Assembly: GCA_949825045.1 (NCBI GenBank)
Contig: OX463812.1
Location: 5,006,661 to 5,070,660, forward strand
Origin: Argyresthia goedartella
Taxonomy: Eukaryota > Arthropoda > Insecta > Lepidoptera > Argyresthiidae
Length of the DNA: 64,000 bases
Reading direction: 5' to 3'
Position 1 is the first letter of the stretch, and every line of letters begins with the position of its first letter. The translations under genes and the position numbers were made by a program. Under the pieces are notes generated by a model that worked only from the letters and a program-made list of their open reading frames with translations, did no database searches and was not told the DNA's origin. Shown here piece by piece: positions 19,713 to 31,700 of this stretch.

Positions 19713-22145
19713 AATATGGACCCTGGCGGAGCACATGTCCCAAATACGCAACTTTTCTTCTCTTGATGGTGGTCATGATATCTTGGGATTTTCCGACTCG
19801 TCTCACATTGGTGACCCTTTGGATCCAGCTAATCCTTAACATCCGCCGGTAGCACCACATTTTAAAGGCCTCTAGTCTTTTGCGGGTCTCTTCCTTTACG
19901 GTCCAAGCCTCGCATCCGTAGAAGACTATCGGCCAAATGTAGCACTGAAGCAGTTGTATCCGAAGTTTTTGGTCTAGCTGCCTGGTACAGAGTATCTTTC
20001 TCATTTTATTGAAGGACGCACGGGCTATTTCTATACGGGTCTTTATTTCTTGGTCGGACTCCCAGTTTTCATTTACCCATGTGCCAAGGTACTTGTACTT
20101 CTGGACTCTCTCTATCTGGGTCTCGGCTACTGTGACTGTGGGGTTAAGTGTTATGTCTCTAGACACTACCATGATCTTCGTCTTGGATAAAGTCATCGAA
20201 AGTCCGGCTTTCTGACTGCACTCGTAGATGCTGTTCACTATCAACTGAATGTCTTCCGGCGTGGAGGCTATCAGGGCCGTGTCGTCAGCGTATCGGAGGT
20301 TATTAATAAACTGTCCGTGGATGTTGACGCCCCACTCTCTCTCCTCTAGCGCTTCAGTAATAATGGCCTCCGAGTACAAGTTAAAAAGAAGCGGAGACAG
20401 GATGCATCCTTGACGTACGCCCTTGCATATTGCGACTTCTTCGGTTTCCTCACATTCCACTCTGACGGTGCCTGTCTGGTGCCAGTAAAGGTTCTGGATG
20501 ATCCGCATGTCCTTGCCGTCCAATCCGATATCCTCCAGTCGACGCATTAATAGCTTATGTTGGACCCGATCGAAGGCTTTATCGTAGTCCACAAAGCAAA
20601 TTATGACGTCTTTCCGCATATCTCTGCATTTCTGTACAAGAACATTGAGTGCGAATAGGGCCTCTCTGGTTCCCACTCCCGATCGAAAGCCAAATTGTGT
20701 ATCACCAAGCTCATTGTCAATTTTAGCGCGTATTCTCTCATGGAGTATAGAAAGAAACAGCTTCAGTACTTGACTCATCAGGCTTATAGTCCGGTACTCA
20801 GTGCATTTCTTCGCTTTTGGCTTTTTTGGTAGCGTGATGAATGTGGATTTTAACCAATCCTTAGGTAAAATACCTGAGTTGTAGATATTATTGAAGAGTT
20901 TGGTAACTGCGTCTATTAGTTGGTCTTCAATAAGTTTCAGTATCTCTACGTATATGCGATCTAATCCTGGCGACTTTACTGTTTTCGCTCGCTGTAGCGC
21001 TTTTGTCACCTCTGATTTTAGTATGTCAGGTCCAATACCGTCACAAGTCGTGTTCGCTGTGCCTCTAGTTACATCGGCAAACATTTCCTCGACGTAGAGT
21101 TTCCACGCTTTCTTTTGCTTTCCGAGTCCGCTAGCAGCATGCCATTATTGTCAACTAGTACATTCCGGCTCGGTCCTTTGCACAATCCTGCCATATCTTT
21201 GATTTCTTTATGTAAGTTGAAACTGTCGTGTTTCTTATTTAGTTCTTCCATCCTTGCACATTTACGAATCTCTCTTGATATTACGTTGTCTAAGGCCTTA
21301 TACACTTCTGTACTTTGTTTGTATAGTCTACGTTCCTCCATTAGCTGTAATATACTCTCATTCATCCATTGTTGTTTCTTCTTTCCTAGTTTTGTGCAAA
21401 GGATCGTTCTGTTTGTGACATCTACTGTTTCTTTCAGACTGGCTGTTATTTCTTCAACTGATGCTGGCTCTATATTACTCTCTGCCCATGAGTTAATTGC
21501 GTTATAGGCTTTTACTCTGTATTCCGGAATTGTCAGTTTTCTTATGTCCGGTCTGATGTTAAACTTATGATTAATGATCTTCAATCGACATGCCATTTTT
21601 ATCACAACGGGAGTGTGATCAGATTTAATATCTGCCCCGGGGTAGGTTCGGGCACACTTCACACAATTTCTAAAACGCCTGTTGACCGTCACAAAATCGA
21701 TTTGGTTTTTTACTATGTGATCTGTGTTGTGGTGACGTCCAAGTGTATAGTCGTCTTGGGGGAAGTTTGAACAAGGTATTTGCGATGACTAAATCATTAT
21801 CTTGACAGAATTCAATGAGTCTATCTCCGCGTTCATTTCTGATACCCAGTCCAAACGCCCCAGCTACGCCTGGCACTTCTACTGCACCCAATTTTGCGTT
21901 AAAGTCGCCCATTATGACATTAATATCGTGTTTCTTTGTGTATTGTAAAAGGTACTCTACTTCTGCATATAACTGGTCTATTTCTCTTTCAGCTTTGTCG
22001 GCTGTTGGTGCGTAAACCTGTATTATGTTTATGTTGCATGGTTTTGCTTCGAGACAGAGAATCATGCTCCGGTTGGAATGTGGTATAAAATTTCGTACTG
22101 CTTTAGCTGTTTCTCTGTTAAGCAGTACTGCGACGCCATACTGTT
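19711..22145 (-). pseudogene. RTE-clade LINE (endonuclease + reverse transcriptase), frameshifted
   Basis: Three minus-strand frames form one protein: endonuclease C-terminal half (about 22145-21670; YGVAVLLNRET, IIQVYAPT, MGDFNAKLG), endonuclease end and linker (21692-21069; SDHTPVVIKM, KKKQQWMNE), and polymerase (21084-19711, 457 codons). Polymerase motifs: AKTVKSPGLDRI, FGFRSGVGTREALF, CFVDYDKAFD, KGVRQGCILSP, LRYADDTALIAS (Asp pair at codons 267-268) and KTKIMV. FVDYDKAFD and RQGCILSP are characteristic of the RTE clade. Two frame changes and loss of the 5' end make it inactive. The C-terminus is cut at LRQGPY, beside the foldback element. Confidence 0.9.
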
Positions 22146-22240
22146 CTTGTTAAATTCCACGCCTTAACCTACAGGGCGTGGAATCTTGGTAGGGTTGTTT
22201 TTCAGTGGAATGTCACAAAGCAGTACTGACCTTTGACGCC
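22115..22240. repeat. Short insertion-like segment with hairpin at the RTE 5' end
   Basis: aagcagtactg occurs at about 22122 and again at about 22219. Between them attccacgcc and ggcgtggaat pair as a hairpin. The spacing suggests a small insert flanked by a duplicated site, or a truncation junction of the RTE element. Confidence 0.35.
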
Positions 22241-22900
22241 GTGGACCGGATTTCGAAAGCTCAATTCGAGGCAGGAGTACGGGATGAGGAACACGAGGGT
22301 GGGGTGTGATGGGAGTCGAATCTTACTCTCGTCGTAGCCCGAAGCTGTCGCCGTCGTGAGGCTTGCCGACACGAGGATCGCTATCCGAAAGCGACGACTG
22401 GATCACCGAATCACTTCAACCTTTCAAAGCACGAAGCACTTACTCCGATGACGTTAAATCTACTTATTTCCCGACGATTGTCCCGCGATTATTATAATTA
22501 ACATTCAACCAAGCTTTCCGAAGCTGGCCTTAGACATTTTTTTTGTGCCAAAAAAGTAACCTCTAACTCGTCATCTCGTTTCTATACAAGTGACAGCTAG
22601 TGATGTCCCGATCAATCGCGGTCGATCCGCGCAACGAAAAAACCGGTGCGTTCCGAAGCATAAATATTAAACAGTTCTGTTGCGCCCTCTTCGTTCCCGG
22701 ATCGGTACAGTACTTTGCCTTCGGTGGTAACATACCACGACCTTTCAGAGCTGACCAACTAGGGAAAGTTAATGATGGTGGTATCCCGTTGCCTTTAATC
22801 ATCGCAGCTTGCCGCCGTACCGCCAGACTGGCTCCGCCTGCGCAAGTGCTGAATGCCAAGCCCAACCGACGACTGTTGTCTTCGGCCTCGACATTCTACT
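22240..22900. other. Unassigned; open on both strands
   Basis: Frames of about 100 codons lie opposite each other at 22600-22905 (+) and 22563-22865 (-). Base composition is richer in G+C than the neighbours. I recognise no domain in either strand. It may be internal sequence of an unidentified element, since it abuts the long LTR start at 22901. Confidence 0.35.
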
Positions 22901-24958
22901 TGTAATGGTACACGAGGTTCGGTACATTTGATACTTCATTCTGCGTGGTAGAGAGCTAGCCCAACGCCGCGCTGTTTTGAATACGAGAATCGGTTCAGAT
23001 AACGTTTGGGGGTTTTGCGTAGCTTACTGGCAAAGTTTGCAAAAAAAAAAGACGCGTGGGTTCATTCGTGGAATTTCAGTTCAGGTCAAGTTTTTTTGTC
23101 GCATTCCTGCGAGATGTGTAGAGATCAGAGCCGATTTGGCTGCGCGTTGAATAAAATTATGAATAACTAAATAATGAAAGGTTATTATGGAACGATACGG
23201 AGAAAGCTATTATGTTGATTGCAAATACGCAATTGCGATTGAGGTATGATATGGAGTGTCTGACACCGCTAGTTTGGATAGCAATCTAGTGGTCTTTGCC
23301 ACGCGCCCTAGCGGTCGGGTAATGCTTAATTAATCGCAACAAGCTTTTATTGGTCAGCGATCAACAGATTCTGTGTATCGGCAGTACCAAATGATTTGAG
23401 TGATCACCTACGGTTGATCATAGTGAATATGCGTACACACAATTTGTAGAACGGCGGATCTGCATGGCATGGTAGAAGATAGACCCTGTGTAGTTGGTGA
23501 TAAGATGCTTCGCTTGGGCAGAGCGTGTTCGCAAAGGACGCATGTGGGGCGTATAAATACCAGAGCAAGAGAGGGGAGGGCATTCAGTCTCGGCGTCTAG
23601 CTACTGTGACAGTCGTCTTTCACGAGTTCTAAACAGTTTTGTCTGCCGTGTTACGCGTCAGAACTATACGAATTTGTGATTGCGAAGTTTCAGTGGGTTT
23701 TCGTGAGTGTCTGAAGCGCCGAGATATACCTCGGTTCCTAACCTTTATATCAACCTACCCCAAATTCCAAAACTATCCTTGGGTCGTTAGGAAAGAACTT
23801 TTAAGTCAATTTATCTGAGTCTGAGTCTGGGCTTGGAGCGACCCTAAATTCCTTTTTCTTCACCATAGGGTTCCTGGATTGGCTCTTAGGATATTCGCGG
23901 GCTAATCCTCTCCTCATTCCTTCGAGTAGCGAGTTTTGTAATTCCCACACACACAGTCGTTAAACATTCAAGCACATTCAAATCAAACTCAACCATTTTC
24001 GAGTGGTGTCGATAATGGACGTGGTATAACACTAGGGTTTTAGACTAGGCTAGACAGGAGTTTAGTTGCGGCTAAACCTAGGTTGTCAGGGCATAGGGAG
24101 ACTGTTTGATCGATGAGGTTCCGCGGATGGTAATAACAAATTCAGAACAAAGTTAAACCGGTGTCAACACAGATAACATATCCTGTTGATATTTTGACAT
24201 TTGAGTGTTGTCGGGGACGCGCGAAGAGATCAATTTACAGTCTAAAGTTCATTGTTTAGGTCCGGGTAGGTGTTTTGCATTGCCTTGGGTCAGATTGGAT
24301 TCAAGTTGCATTTTTAAATTAAATGTAAATTCGCAGGAGATCTAATGTGTAAGCTGAGTCGGTATATATGATTAGGCTCAGCCCAGGACGTGCTGCGGCT
24401 AGTGGAATTCATAGTTCGGTATTTTTCGAACTATGCACTTCGCTATGGTGTGGGTTAGATCTCCTAAAACAAAAATGCTTGCGTTTCGATAACATCCAGC
24501 TCAAATTGCGCAGAGTTGAAGGTTTCAAAACGTTACGGACCTTTTGAGGTAACCGCTAGTTCAGAACCCATTTCGGAACTCAAATCGCAATTGTGTAAAC
24601 CGGTCTTTTCGGATCGTTATTGCCGTGAACCAAATATATAATTGGAACCACCACAAGCCGCTACTAGCGAGCACATGAAATATCATTGAGTACTCACGTC
24701 ATAAAACTACGACGGATATCTATACGATATCACAAACAAATATTATAAACTGTGGTCGATCACTAAAACTAAAACAAAAGATGTTCCAATGCGCTCATAT
24801 ATACAAAAACCAGATGATGCCATCACATAAAATATAACAACGATCGTTTTGGCGCAATACACCGCTGACTGATGCGAATTACCGGCTCGCGGACATATAT
24901 GCTTTCTCTGTCTAACTTGAAACTGTAACTTCCTGAACCAAACTTCGTTCGACTATTG
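22901..24958 (+). mobile_element. Long-LTR family, copy B (3' truncated)
   Basis: It starts TGTAATGGTA like copy A, is alignable throughout, and stops at ...ttcgttcgactattgt, about 200 bases short of the CCGTTACA terminus. It is the better preserved copy for the promoter. No open frame of note. Visible differences from copy A are frequent, so these insertions are old. Confidence 0.75.
23552..23590 (+). promoter_or_regulatory. Core promoter of long LTR (TATA + initiator)
   Basis: TATAAAT at 23552-23558 is followed by a TCAGTCT initiator at 23584-23590, about 32 bases downstream, the standard spacing for RNA polymerase II in insects. Transcription would start at the A near 23586 and run right. 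Both parts are conserved in copy A, where a LINE separates them. Confidence 0.65.
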
Positions 24959-24959
24959 T

Positions 24960-25291
24960 TGATTGATGTATTAAATTTTGCGGCCACATCGACGTCGTTA
25001 AGTGTGTGTCAAAGCAGCGAATAGGTTCCGACTCAGCATGTGTCACAGGGCCTAGGTCCTGCAATCCACATCCTGCAAAATCACTTAATTCAACCGGGAA
25101 ATCAATATCTCTTAGTTTACTAAGGCACAATTCAGCATATACTTGTATCTCTTGCTGTTGTCTAATTGTCTCAATTTCTGACACTCTGCTTGATTATGTA
25201 TACCTTCATTTTTTTGTCTTGTATGTTGCTGTTAATATTGCCTTTAATTGTATGTTTCACCTGTTTATGTTCTTTTGTTTCTTTTTGTATG
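24960..25291. other. Unassigned segment between LTR copy B and the LINE tail
   Basis: The minus-strand frame 24912-25184 starts MSEIETIRQQQEIQVY and shows a short charged, coiled-coil-like start. Its end runs into LTR copy B, so it is not an intact gene. No similarity is recognised. Confidence 0.3.
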
Positions 25292-25360
25292 CAATGTTGT
25301 TTGTGTTTTGTAGTCCGAATAAATTTATTTCTTTTTCTATTTCTATTTTTATAATAATAT
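25292..25360 (+). mobile_element. LINE 3' end with tail
   Basis: gtccgaataaatttatttc is followed by a ttctatttctattttt tail. aataaa and a short pyrimidine/adenine tail mark a plus-strand LINE or retrogene end. The same text recurs at 28742 because of the duplication. Confidence 0.5.
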
Positions 25361-25429
25361 CTGTGATAGAGGCCAAAGTTAAGCGAGGCGGCTACACACA
25401 GTAGTAGCCAGAAAAATCGAGTAAAAAAC

Positions 25430-25830
25430 GTTACGTAACCGGCTGGAAAAAGCATGTGAGGGTGGCATATACCGAAGCTCGAGTGAGGTTTCAATTATAG
25501 CTTTGTTGTGTAAAACGTAGCTACGGCAGGTCCTAGAAATATATCTGATGAGAAAGGTGTTGAAGGCGAAGGTTAAGTGGTGTCAAGATAACTAAGAACA
25601 AATAGCTTTGGACATATTAGCTACACATCATAGGGCGAAAGACTATTACGAATTTTGGAAGTCTACCAATAAGCTTAATACTGAACCTAGCCTTCCAGTA
25701 TCTGTTGATGGGGTGACTGATCTAAAGGAACTTATTTCTAACGGAAGCTTACTCATTTCGTGAACATTTCTGACTTATAAAAGTGCATTATTTTTGCTTA
25801 CTTACAATAAAATATTTGAGTTTGAGTTTT
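25430..25830 (+). pseudogene. LINE endonuclease-polymerase linker fragment
   Basis: Frames on the plus strand read GWKKHVRVAYTEARVRF, then (after stops) AKVKWCQDN, ATHHRAKDYYEFWKSTNK and PSLPVSVDGVTDLKEL. This is the linker typical of Jockey-type LINEs. It breaks off at about 25755, then a cttacttacaataaaatattt 3' end follows. Repeated at 28880-29280. Confidence 0.65.
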
Positions 25831-25833
25831 GAG

Positions 25834-27425
25834 TTTTTTTTTTTTTTATCCAATTTGAAATACAGCATTACGGAAATGGTTTCAAATCATTGTACACATA
25901 TGGGAAAATACGGAAGATAAAAAGCAATATAAAAATAAATTCAATTACAAATAATCCATCAAATACGTCAAATATAATTAATAAATATCAAGATTAAACT
26001 AAATTCGATTTCAATTAAAACATTTCAAATAGAAAAATAATAATAATACAAATTAAACACAGTCACACATTCACCTCGCAAAACTTTCCACATTCTCGCA
26101 CAATATGCCTCCATGCATCACCAAACAGATCAGTCAATGATGCTGCAGCCAACAGAGCGTTGAGACTGTCCCGTGCCCTCACCAGCGGAGACTGCTGGCG
26201 CGCCACCATACGTTGCGTGCCGCCCGCCAACAGTTGGTGCCTGCGCGCGCGTAGATTTTTGTTGGGCACGCAATAGCGCGCATACGGTATCGACAAGCGC
26301 GACACAGTCACTGTCGCCTCGCAACAATCGACACACAGTCAGAAGCTGCTCGGTATTACGTCTAACCTCTAGTGAGTTGTATCCGAGCGTACCCAATATG
26401 AAAGCGGATGGATAAAGGTAAGGATAGTATCAAAATTTCCTCTTATAAAGGTATCGTAGGAAATCTTTGTGTACCTTCTCGAGCAAAAGAATGTAAGAGC
26501 TTTCGTACGAATTCCAAACAACTGAGCTAGATTCAAGTTTGGTTCTCACTAGGGCCGTGTATAGGAGCTGGAGCACACCCAGATTCCGGAAATCATTACT
26601 ATTTCGTATCACGAACCCCAATCTTTTAAAGCATTCCTTGGCTAAAGTGCTCATGTGCTCATGGAATGTAAGTTTGGGGTGGAACGTAACACCGAGGTTC
26701 TTAATTGAATACACTCCGTACCGAGTGCATACGTCGCGAGCGCGTAAATGACATAACATAACACTTGGCATTATTAAATAGGAGTTTGTTGTTCACACTC
26801 CACCTAAGAACCGCGTCTAGATTATACTGCAGCAAACTACAATCATCCTCTGAACTCACGGGAAGTATCAGTTTCAGATCGTCCGCATATAGAAGGCAAT
26901 TGGCGTATTTCCACTCTAATTCCAGGTCATTTATCATACTGATAAATAACAACGGACCCAGAATAGACCCTTGGCTAACGCCCGATCGTGTATGGTACGG
27001 TTGGAACTCAAAGCAGCCGTGTCGCACATATTGCCGGCGGTTCTTGAGGTAGTCAGCGAAGAAAACCAACAGCCGTGGGGCAAAACCATTGGCACACAAC
27101 TTCTTCATTAGGACGTCGTTATCGACTCTGTCGAACGCCTTACGGAAGTCCATATAGGTGACGTCCACCTGACATCCCATGTCCATGCACTCAGACACAA
27201 TCTCAACTAGCGTCAGCAAGTTGGTGTTTACTGAGCGGCGACTCCTGAATCCGTGTTGCGAGTCAGTCAGATAAGGCGCAATCTGCGAACTGATTTTGCC
27301 ATATATGATCGACTCAAACAGTTTTGCCAAAGAACTCAGGATCGTAATAGGCCGATATTGATCAACGGAGGCAGTGTCACTTGTCTTAGAGTTTGAGTAT
27401 GGTCTGTGTTTTGTCAGATGTTCCT
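25834..27425 (-). pseudogene. Jockey-type LINE polymerase, copy 1
   Basis: The minus-strand order is 5' fragment (about 27425), frame 27330-26701 (209 codons), frame 26771-26430, and a C-terminal piece 26396-26063. The 3' end is at the oligo(A) seen as T14 at 25834. Motifs: QYRPITILSSLAKLFES, QHGFRSRRSV, YMDFRKAFDRVD, GVSQGSILGP and LLYADDLKLI, then NLGVTFHPKL, LYTALVRTKLE and LGTLGYNSLEVRR. The Asp residues of the polymerase site are present, but the protein is split over three frames and lacks the endonuclease. Confidence 0.85.
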
Positions 27426-27429
27426 AACA

Positions 27430-27830
27430 GCGTAAGCCGCAAAACTTAATCTACCACCATATTTATCTATGTGGAGCATGAGTTCCCCACTGCCATATGC
27501 TATCAATGGTTATTCCAAAAAAACTAAGTGCCATTTACTCATTCTAACGTATTGCTGTCTAACACAAAACTGGTCTCAACTTGCTTGTTATTTGGAAGTG
27601 AGACTTTGATACACTTGGTTTTAACAACGTTTAACAATCTTTAAATGTAAACCTATACAACATTAACATGATCAAAATCGTCTTTCAATCTTGAAGACCA
27701 GTAAAGAATCATCAGCATATAACATAATGTCAGTCAATTCCTCCACGATATAGGCAAATCGTTGATATATGTATACCAGGAACAAGGAAAGTGCGTGAAA
27801 GTGACACATTTGGTATCGCGAAACCGTCAT
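27430..27830 (-). pseudogene. Second LINE polymerase fragment, decayed
   Basis: Minus-strand text near 27735-27690 encodes IMLYADDSLLVFKIERR, the polymerase YADD motif. Downstream there are scattered matches to the thumb region with many stops. Distinct from the adjacent LINE. Also present at 30880-31280 in the duplicated unit. Confidence 0.6.
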
Positions 27831-28370
27831 TGAGACGTAGCTGAGATAACTCTCAGAGCTGAAGACGGTTTATTAATACGGGCCCAAATCCTCCGGATCA
27901 GTTCCCGTAAACCTTCCAATCCATTCAATACGACCCGGCGGAGGGGAAATCTGACAATTGTTGAGTGGGATTATCCCGCCTGCTCACCGCCCTTGTTTTG
28001 CGCCTGACGATACGATTGTTTAGGAAGACGACGCAATTGGGTATTTACTTGGATTCAAAAAAAAGTCGCTAGTTCTAACTGAGATGGAAAAGGGCGTTAA
28101 GAAACCTTAAGATCTCCATAGCCGCGGCAATGGGCTAGACTCCTATCACGCAAAATAGAGTATTTAATTGCTGGCTAAATGTCATTGTGGAAAATTTTAA
28201 GTTCGTATGGACTGGCCATATACACACGACTTTTCCCGAGCTAAGCCGCGTGTAATTCTTTGTAACAAATCGGCTGATTGAATGTTTTTTCCATTTATCC
28301 CATTGCGCTAATGGCATTCTCGTGTAAGCACTAATTGATTTAAACTGCAATAAATCTTGAGGCTGGACAG
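27830..28370. other. Unassigned part of the duplicated unit
   Basis: The stretch contains G+C-richer text (gacccggcggaggggaaat) and a 71-codon minus frame at 28135-28350 with no recognised similarity. Confidence 0.35.
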
Positions 28371-28732
28371 CATGAATTTATATCAATGCATTAGGCTTAG
28401 TTCCAGGCACAACTGCTGGCTGGACGACGATCTAAGTACATTGCAGGATCATAGATGCTGCAGTTAACTTAACTAAATTTCTCCCTTTCCATCCTTAACC
28501 CCTAATTATATAACCCCAGTTATATAATTACCTAATTTTCTTGTATGTAATATTACCAACTTTCTAGTTACTTTGTAATATAATCTAATAGTGTTAATAC
28601 CTACTTGTAATTATTTCTGCGTAACACGGAACCACGCACAAACCTACTTGGTTTTTGTGGTTCTTTCAAATGAACTTGTATTATATTTTGGCTTATAATA
28701 AATAAATAATAAAAAAAACCTTGTTTAAACTG
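28370..28732 (+). other. 3'-UTR-like segment ending in aataaataataaaaaaaa
   Basis: A+T-rich, no frame, ending with overlapping aataaa signals and a short oligo(A) at 28700-28719. This looks like the 3' end of a plus-strand retroelement or retrocopy. The source is not identified. Confidence 0.35.
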
Positions 28733-28741
28733 TTGTTTAAA
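28733..28741. other. Junction filler of the tandem duplication
   Basis: ttgtttaaa separates the end of copy 1 from the start of copy 2. It repeats text from just before (ttgtttaaac, 28721-28730) and resembles the start of copy 2 (tgttgttt), as templated end joining would leave. Confidence 0.7.
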
Positions 28742-31700
28742 CAATGTTGTTTGTGTTTTGTAGTCCGAATAAATTTATTTCTTTTTCTATTTCTATTTTT
28801 ATAATAATATCTGTGATAGAGGCCAAAGTTAAGCGAGGCGGCTACACACAGTAGTAGCCAGAAAAATCGAGTAAAAAACGTTACGTAACCGGCTGGAAAA
28901 AGCATGTGAGGGTGGCATATACCGAAGCTCGAGTGAGGTTTCAATTATAGCTTTGTTGTGTAAAACGTAGCTACGGCAGGTCCTAGAAATATATCTGATG
29001 AGAAAGGTGTTGAAGGCGAAGGTTAAGTGGTGTCAAGATAACTAAGAACAAATAGCTTTGGACATATTAGCTACACATCATAGGGCGAAAGACTATTACG
29101 AATTTTGGAAGTCTACCAATAAGCTTAATACTGAACCTAGCCTTCCAGTATCTGTTGATGGGGTGACTGATCTAAAGGAACTTATTTCTAACGGAAGCTT
29201 ACTCATTTCGTGAACATTTCTGACTTATAAAAGTTCATTATTTTTGCTTACTTACAATAAAATATTTGACTTTGAGTTTTGAGTTTTTTTTTTTTTATCC
29301 AATTTGAAATACAGCATTACGGAAATGGTTTCAAATCATTGTACACATATGGGAAAATACGGAAGATAAAAAGCAATATAAAAATAAATTCAATTACAAA
29401 TAATCCATCAAATACGTCAAATATAATTAATAAATATCAAGATTAAACTAAATTCGATTTCAATTAAAACATTTCAAATAGAAAAATAATAATAATACAA
29501 ATTAAACACAGTCACACATTCACCTCGCAAAACTTTCCACATTCTCGCACAATATGCCTCCATGCATCACCAAACAGATCAGTCAATGATGCTGCAGCCA
29601 ACAGAGCGTTGAGACTGTCCCGTGCCCTCACCAGCGGAGACTGCTGGCGCGCCACCATACGTTGCGTGCCGCCCGCCAACAGTTGGTGCCTGCGCGCGCG
29701 TAGATTTTTGTTGGGCACGCAATAGCGCGCATACGATATCGACAAGCGCGACACAGTCACTGTCGCCTCGCAACAATCGACACACAGTCAGAAGCTGCTC
29801 GGTATTACGTCTAACCTCTAGTGAGTTGTATCCGAGCGTACCCAATATGAAAGCGGATGGATAAAGGTAAGGATAGTATCAAAATTTCCTCTTATAAAGG
29901 TATCGTAGGAAATCTTTGTGTACCTTCTCGAGCAAAAGAATGTAAGAGCTTTCGTACGAATTCCAAACAACTGAGCTAGATTCAAGTTTGGTTCTCACTA
30001 GGGCCGTGTATAGGAGCTGGAGCACACCCAGATTCCGGAAATCATTACTATTTCGTATCACGAACCCCAATCTTTTAAAGCATTCCTTGGCTAAAGTGCT
30101 CATGTGCTCATGGAATGTAAGTTTGGGGTGGAACGTAACACCGAGGTTCTTAATTGAATACACTCCGTACCGAGTGCATACGTCGCGAGCGCGTAAATGA
30201 CATAACATAACACTTGGCATTATTAAATAGGAGTTTGTTGTTCACACTCCACCTAAGAACCGCGTCTAGATTATACTGCAGCAAACTACAATCATCCTCT
30301 GAACTCACGGGAAGTATCAGTTTCAGATCGTCCGCATATAGAAGGCAATTGGCGTATTTCCACTCTAATTCCAGGTCATTTATCATAATGATAAATAACA
30401 ACGGACCCAGAATAGACCCTTGGCTAACGCCCGATCGTGTATGGTACGGTTGGGACTCAAAGCAGCCGTGTCGCACATATTGCCGGCGATTCTTGAGGTA
30501 GTCAGCGAAGAAAACCAACAGCCGTGGGGCAAAACCAATGGCACACAACTTCTTCATTAGGACGTCGTTATCGACTCTGTCGAACGCCTTACGGAAGTCC
30601 ATATAGGTGACGTCCACCTGACATCCCATGTCCATGCACTCAGACACAATCTCAACTAGCGTCAGCAAGTTGGTGTTTACTGAGCGGCGACTCCTGAATC
30701 CGTGTTGCGAGTCAGTCAGATAAGGCGCAATCTGCGAACTGATTTTGCCATATATGATCGACTCAAACAGTTTTGCCAAAGAACTCAGGATCGTAATAGG
30801 CCGATATTGATCAACGGAGGCAGTGTCACTTGTCTTAGAGTTTGAGTATGGTCTGTGTTTTGTCAGATGTTCCTAACAGCGTAAGCCGCAAAACTTAATC
30901 TACCACCATATTTATCTATGTGGAGCATGAGTTCCCCACTGCCATATGCTATCAATGGTTATTCCAAAAAAACTAAGTGCCATTTACTCATTCTAACGTA
31001 TTGCTGTCTAACACAAAACTGGTCTCAACTTGCTTGTTATTTGGAAGTGAGACTTTGATACACTTGGTTTTAACAACGTTTAACAATCTTTAAATGTAAA
31101 CCTATACAACATTAACATGATCAAAATCGTCTTTCAATCTTGAAGACCAGTAAAGAATCATCAGCATATAACATAATGTCAGTCAATTCCTCCACGATAT
31201 AGGCAAATCGTTGATATATGTATACCAGGAACAAGGAAAGTGCGTGAAAGTGACACATTTGGTATCGCGAAACCGTCATTGAGACGTAGCTGAGATAACT
31301 CTCAGAGCTGAAGACGGTTTATTAATACGGGCCCAAATCCTCCGGATCAGTTCCCGTAAACCTTCCAATCCATTCAATACGACCCGGCGGAGGGGAAATC
31401 TGACAATTGTTGAGTGGGATTATCCCGCCTGCTCACCGCCCTTGTTTTGCGCCTGACGATACGATTGTTTAGGAAGACGACGCAATTGGGTATTTACTTG
31501 GATTCAAAAAAAAGTCGCTAGTTCTAACTGAGATGGAAAAGGGCGTTAAGAAACCTTAAGATCTCCATAGCCGCGGCAATGGGCTAGACTCCTATCACGC
31601 AAAATAGAGTATTTAATTGCTGGCTAAATGTCATTGTGGAAAATTTTAAGTTCGTATGGACTGGCCATATACACACGACTTTTCCCGAGCTAAGCCGCGT

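Larger units (their letters stand above)
25292..28732. repeat. Tandem duplication, copy 1 (3.44 kb)
   Basis: The unit is repeated at 28742-32181 in direct orientation with about ten visible substitutions and one poly-T length change (14 versus 13 T). It begins caatgttgtttgtg and ends ttgtttaaactg. It contains a LINE tail, LINE linker and polymerase fragments and a UTR-like segment, described separately. Confidence 0.95.

Noticed and set aside
22563..22905. Host gene on either strand
   Set aside because: No motif, no start context, both strands open, and it directly abuts a repeat; left unassigned.
25006..25404. 132-codon plus frame that looks like a hydrophobic membrane protein
   Set aside because: The hydrophobic run is T-rich LINE 3' UTR and tail (ttctattt repeats). 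Half of it reappears in the tandem copy joined to different upstream sequence.
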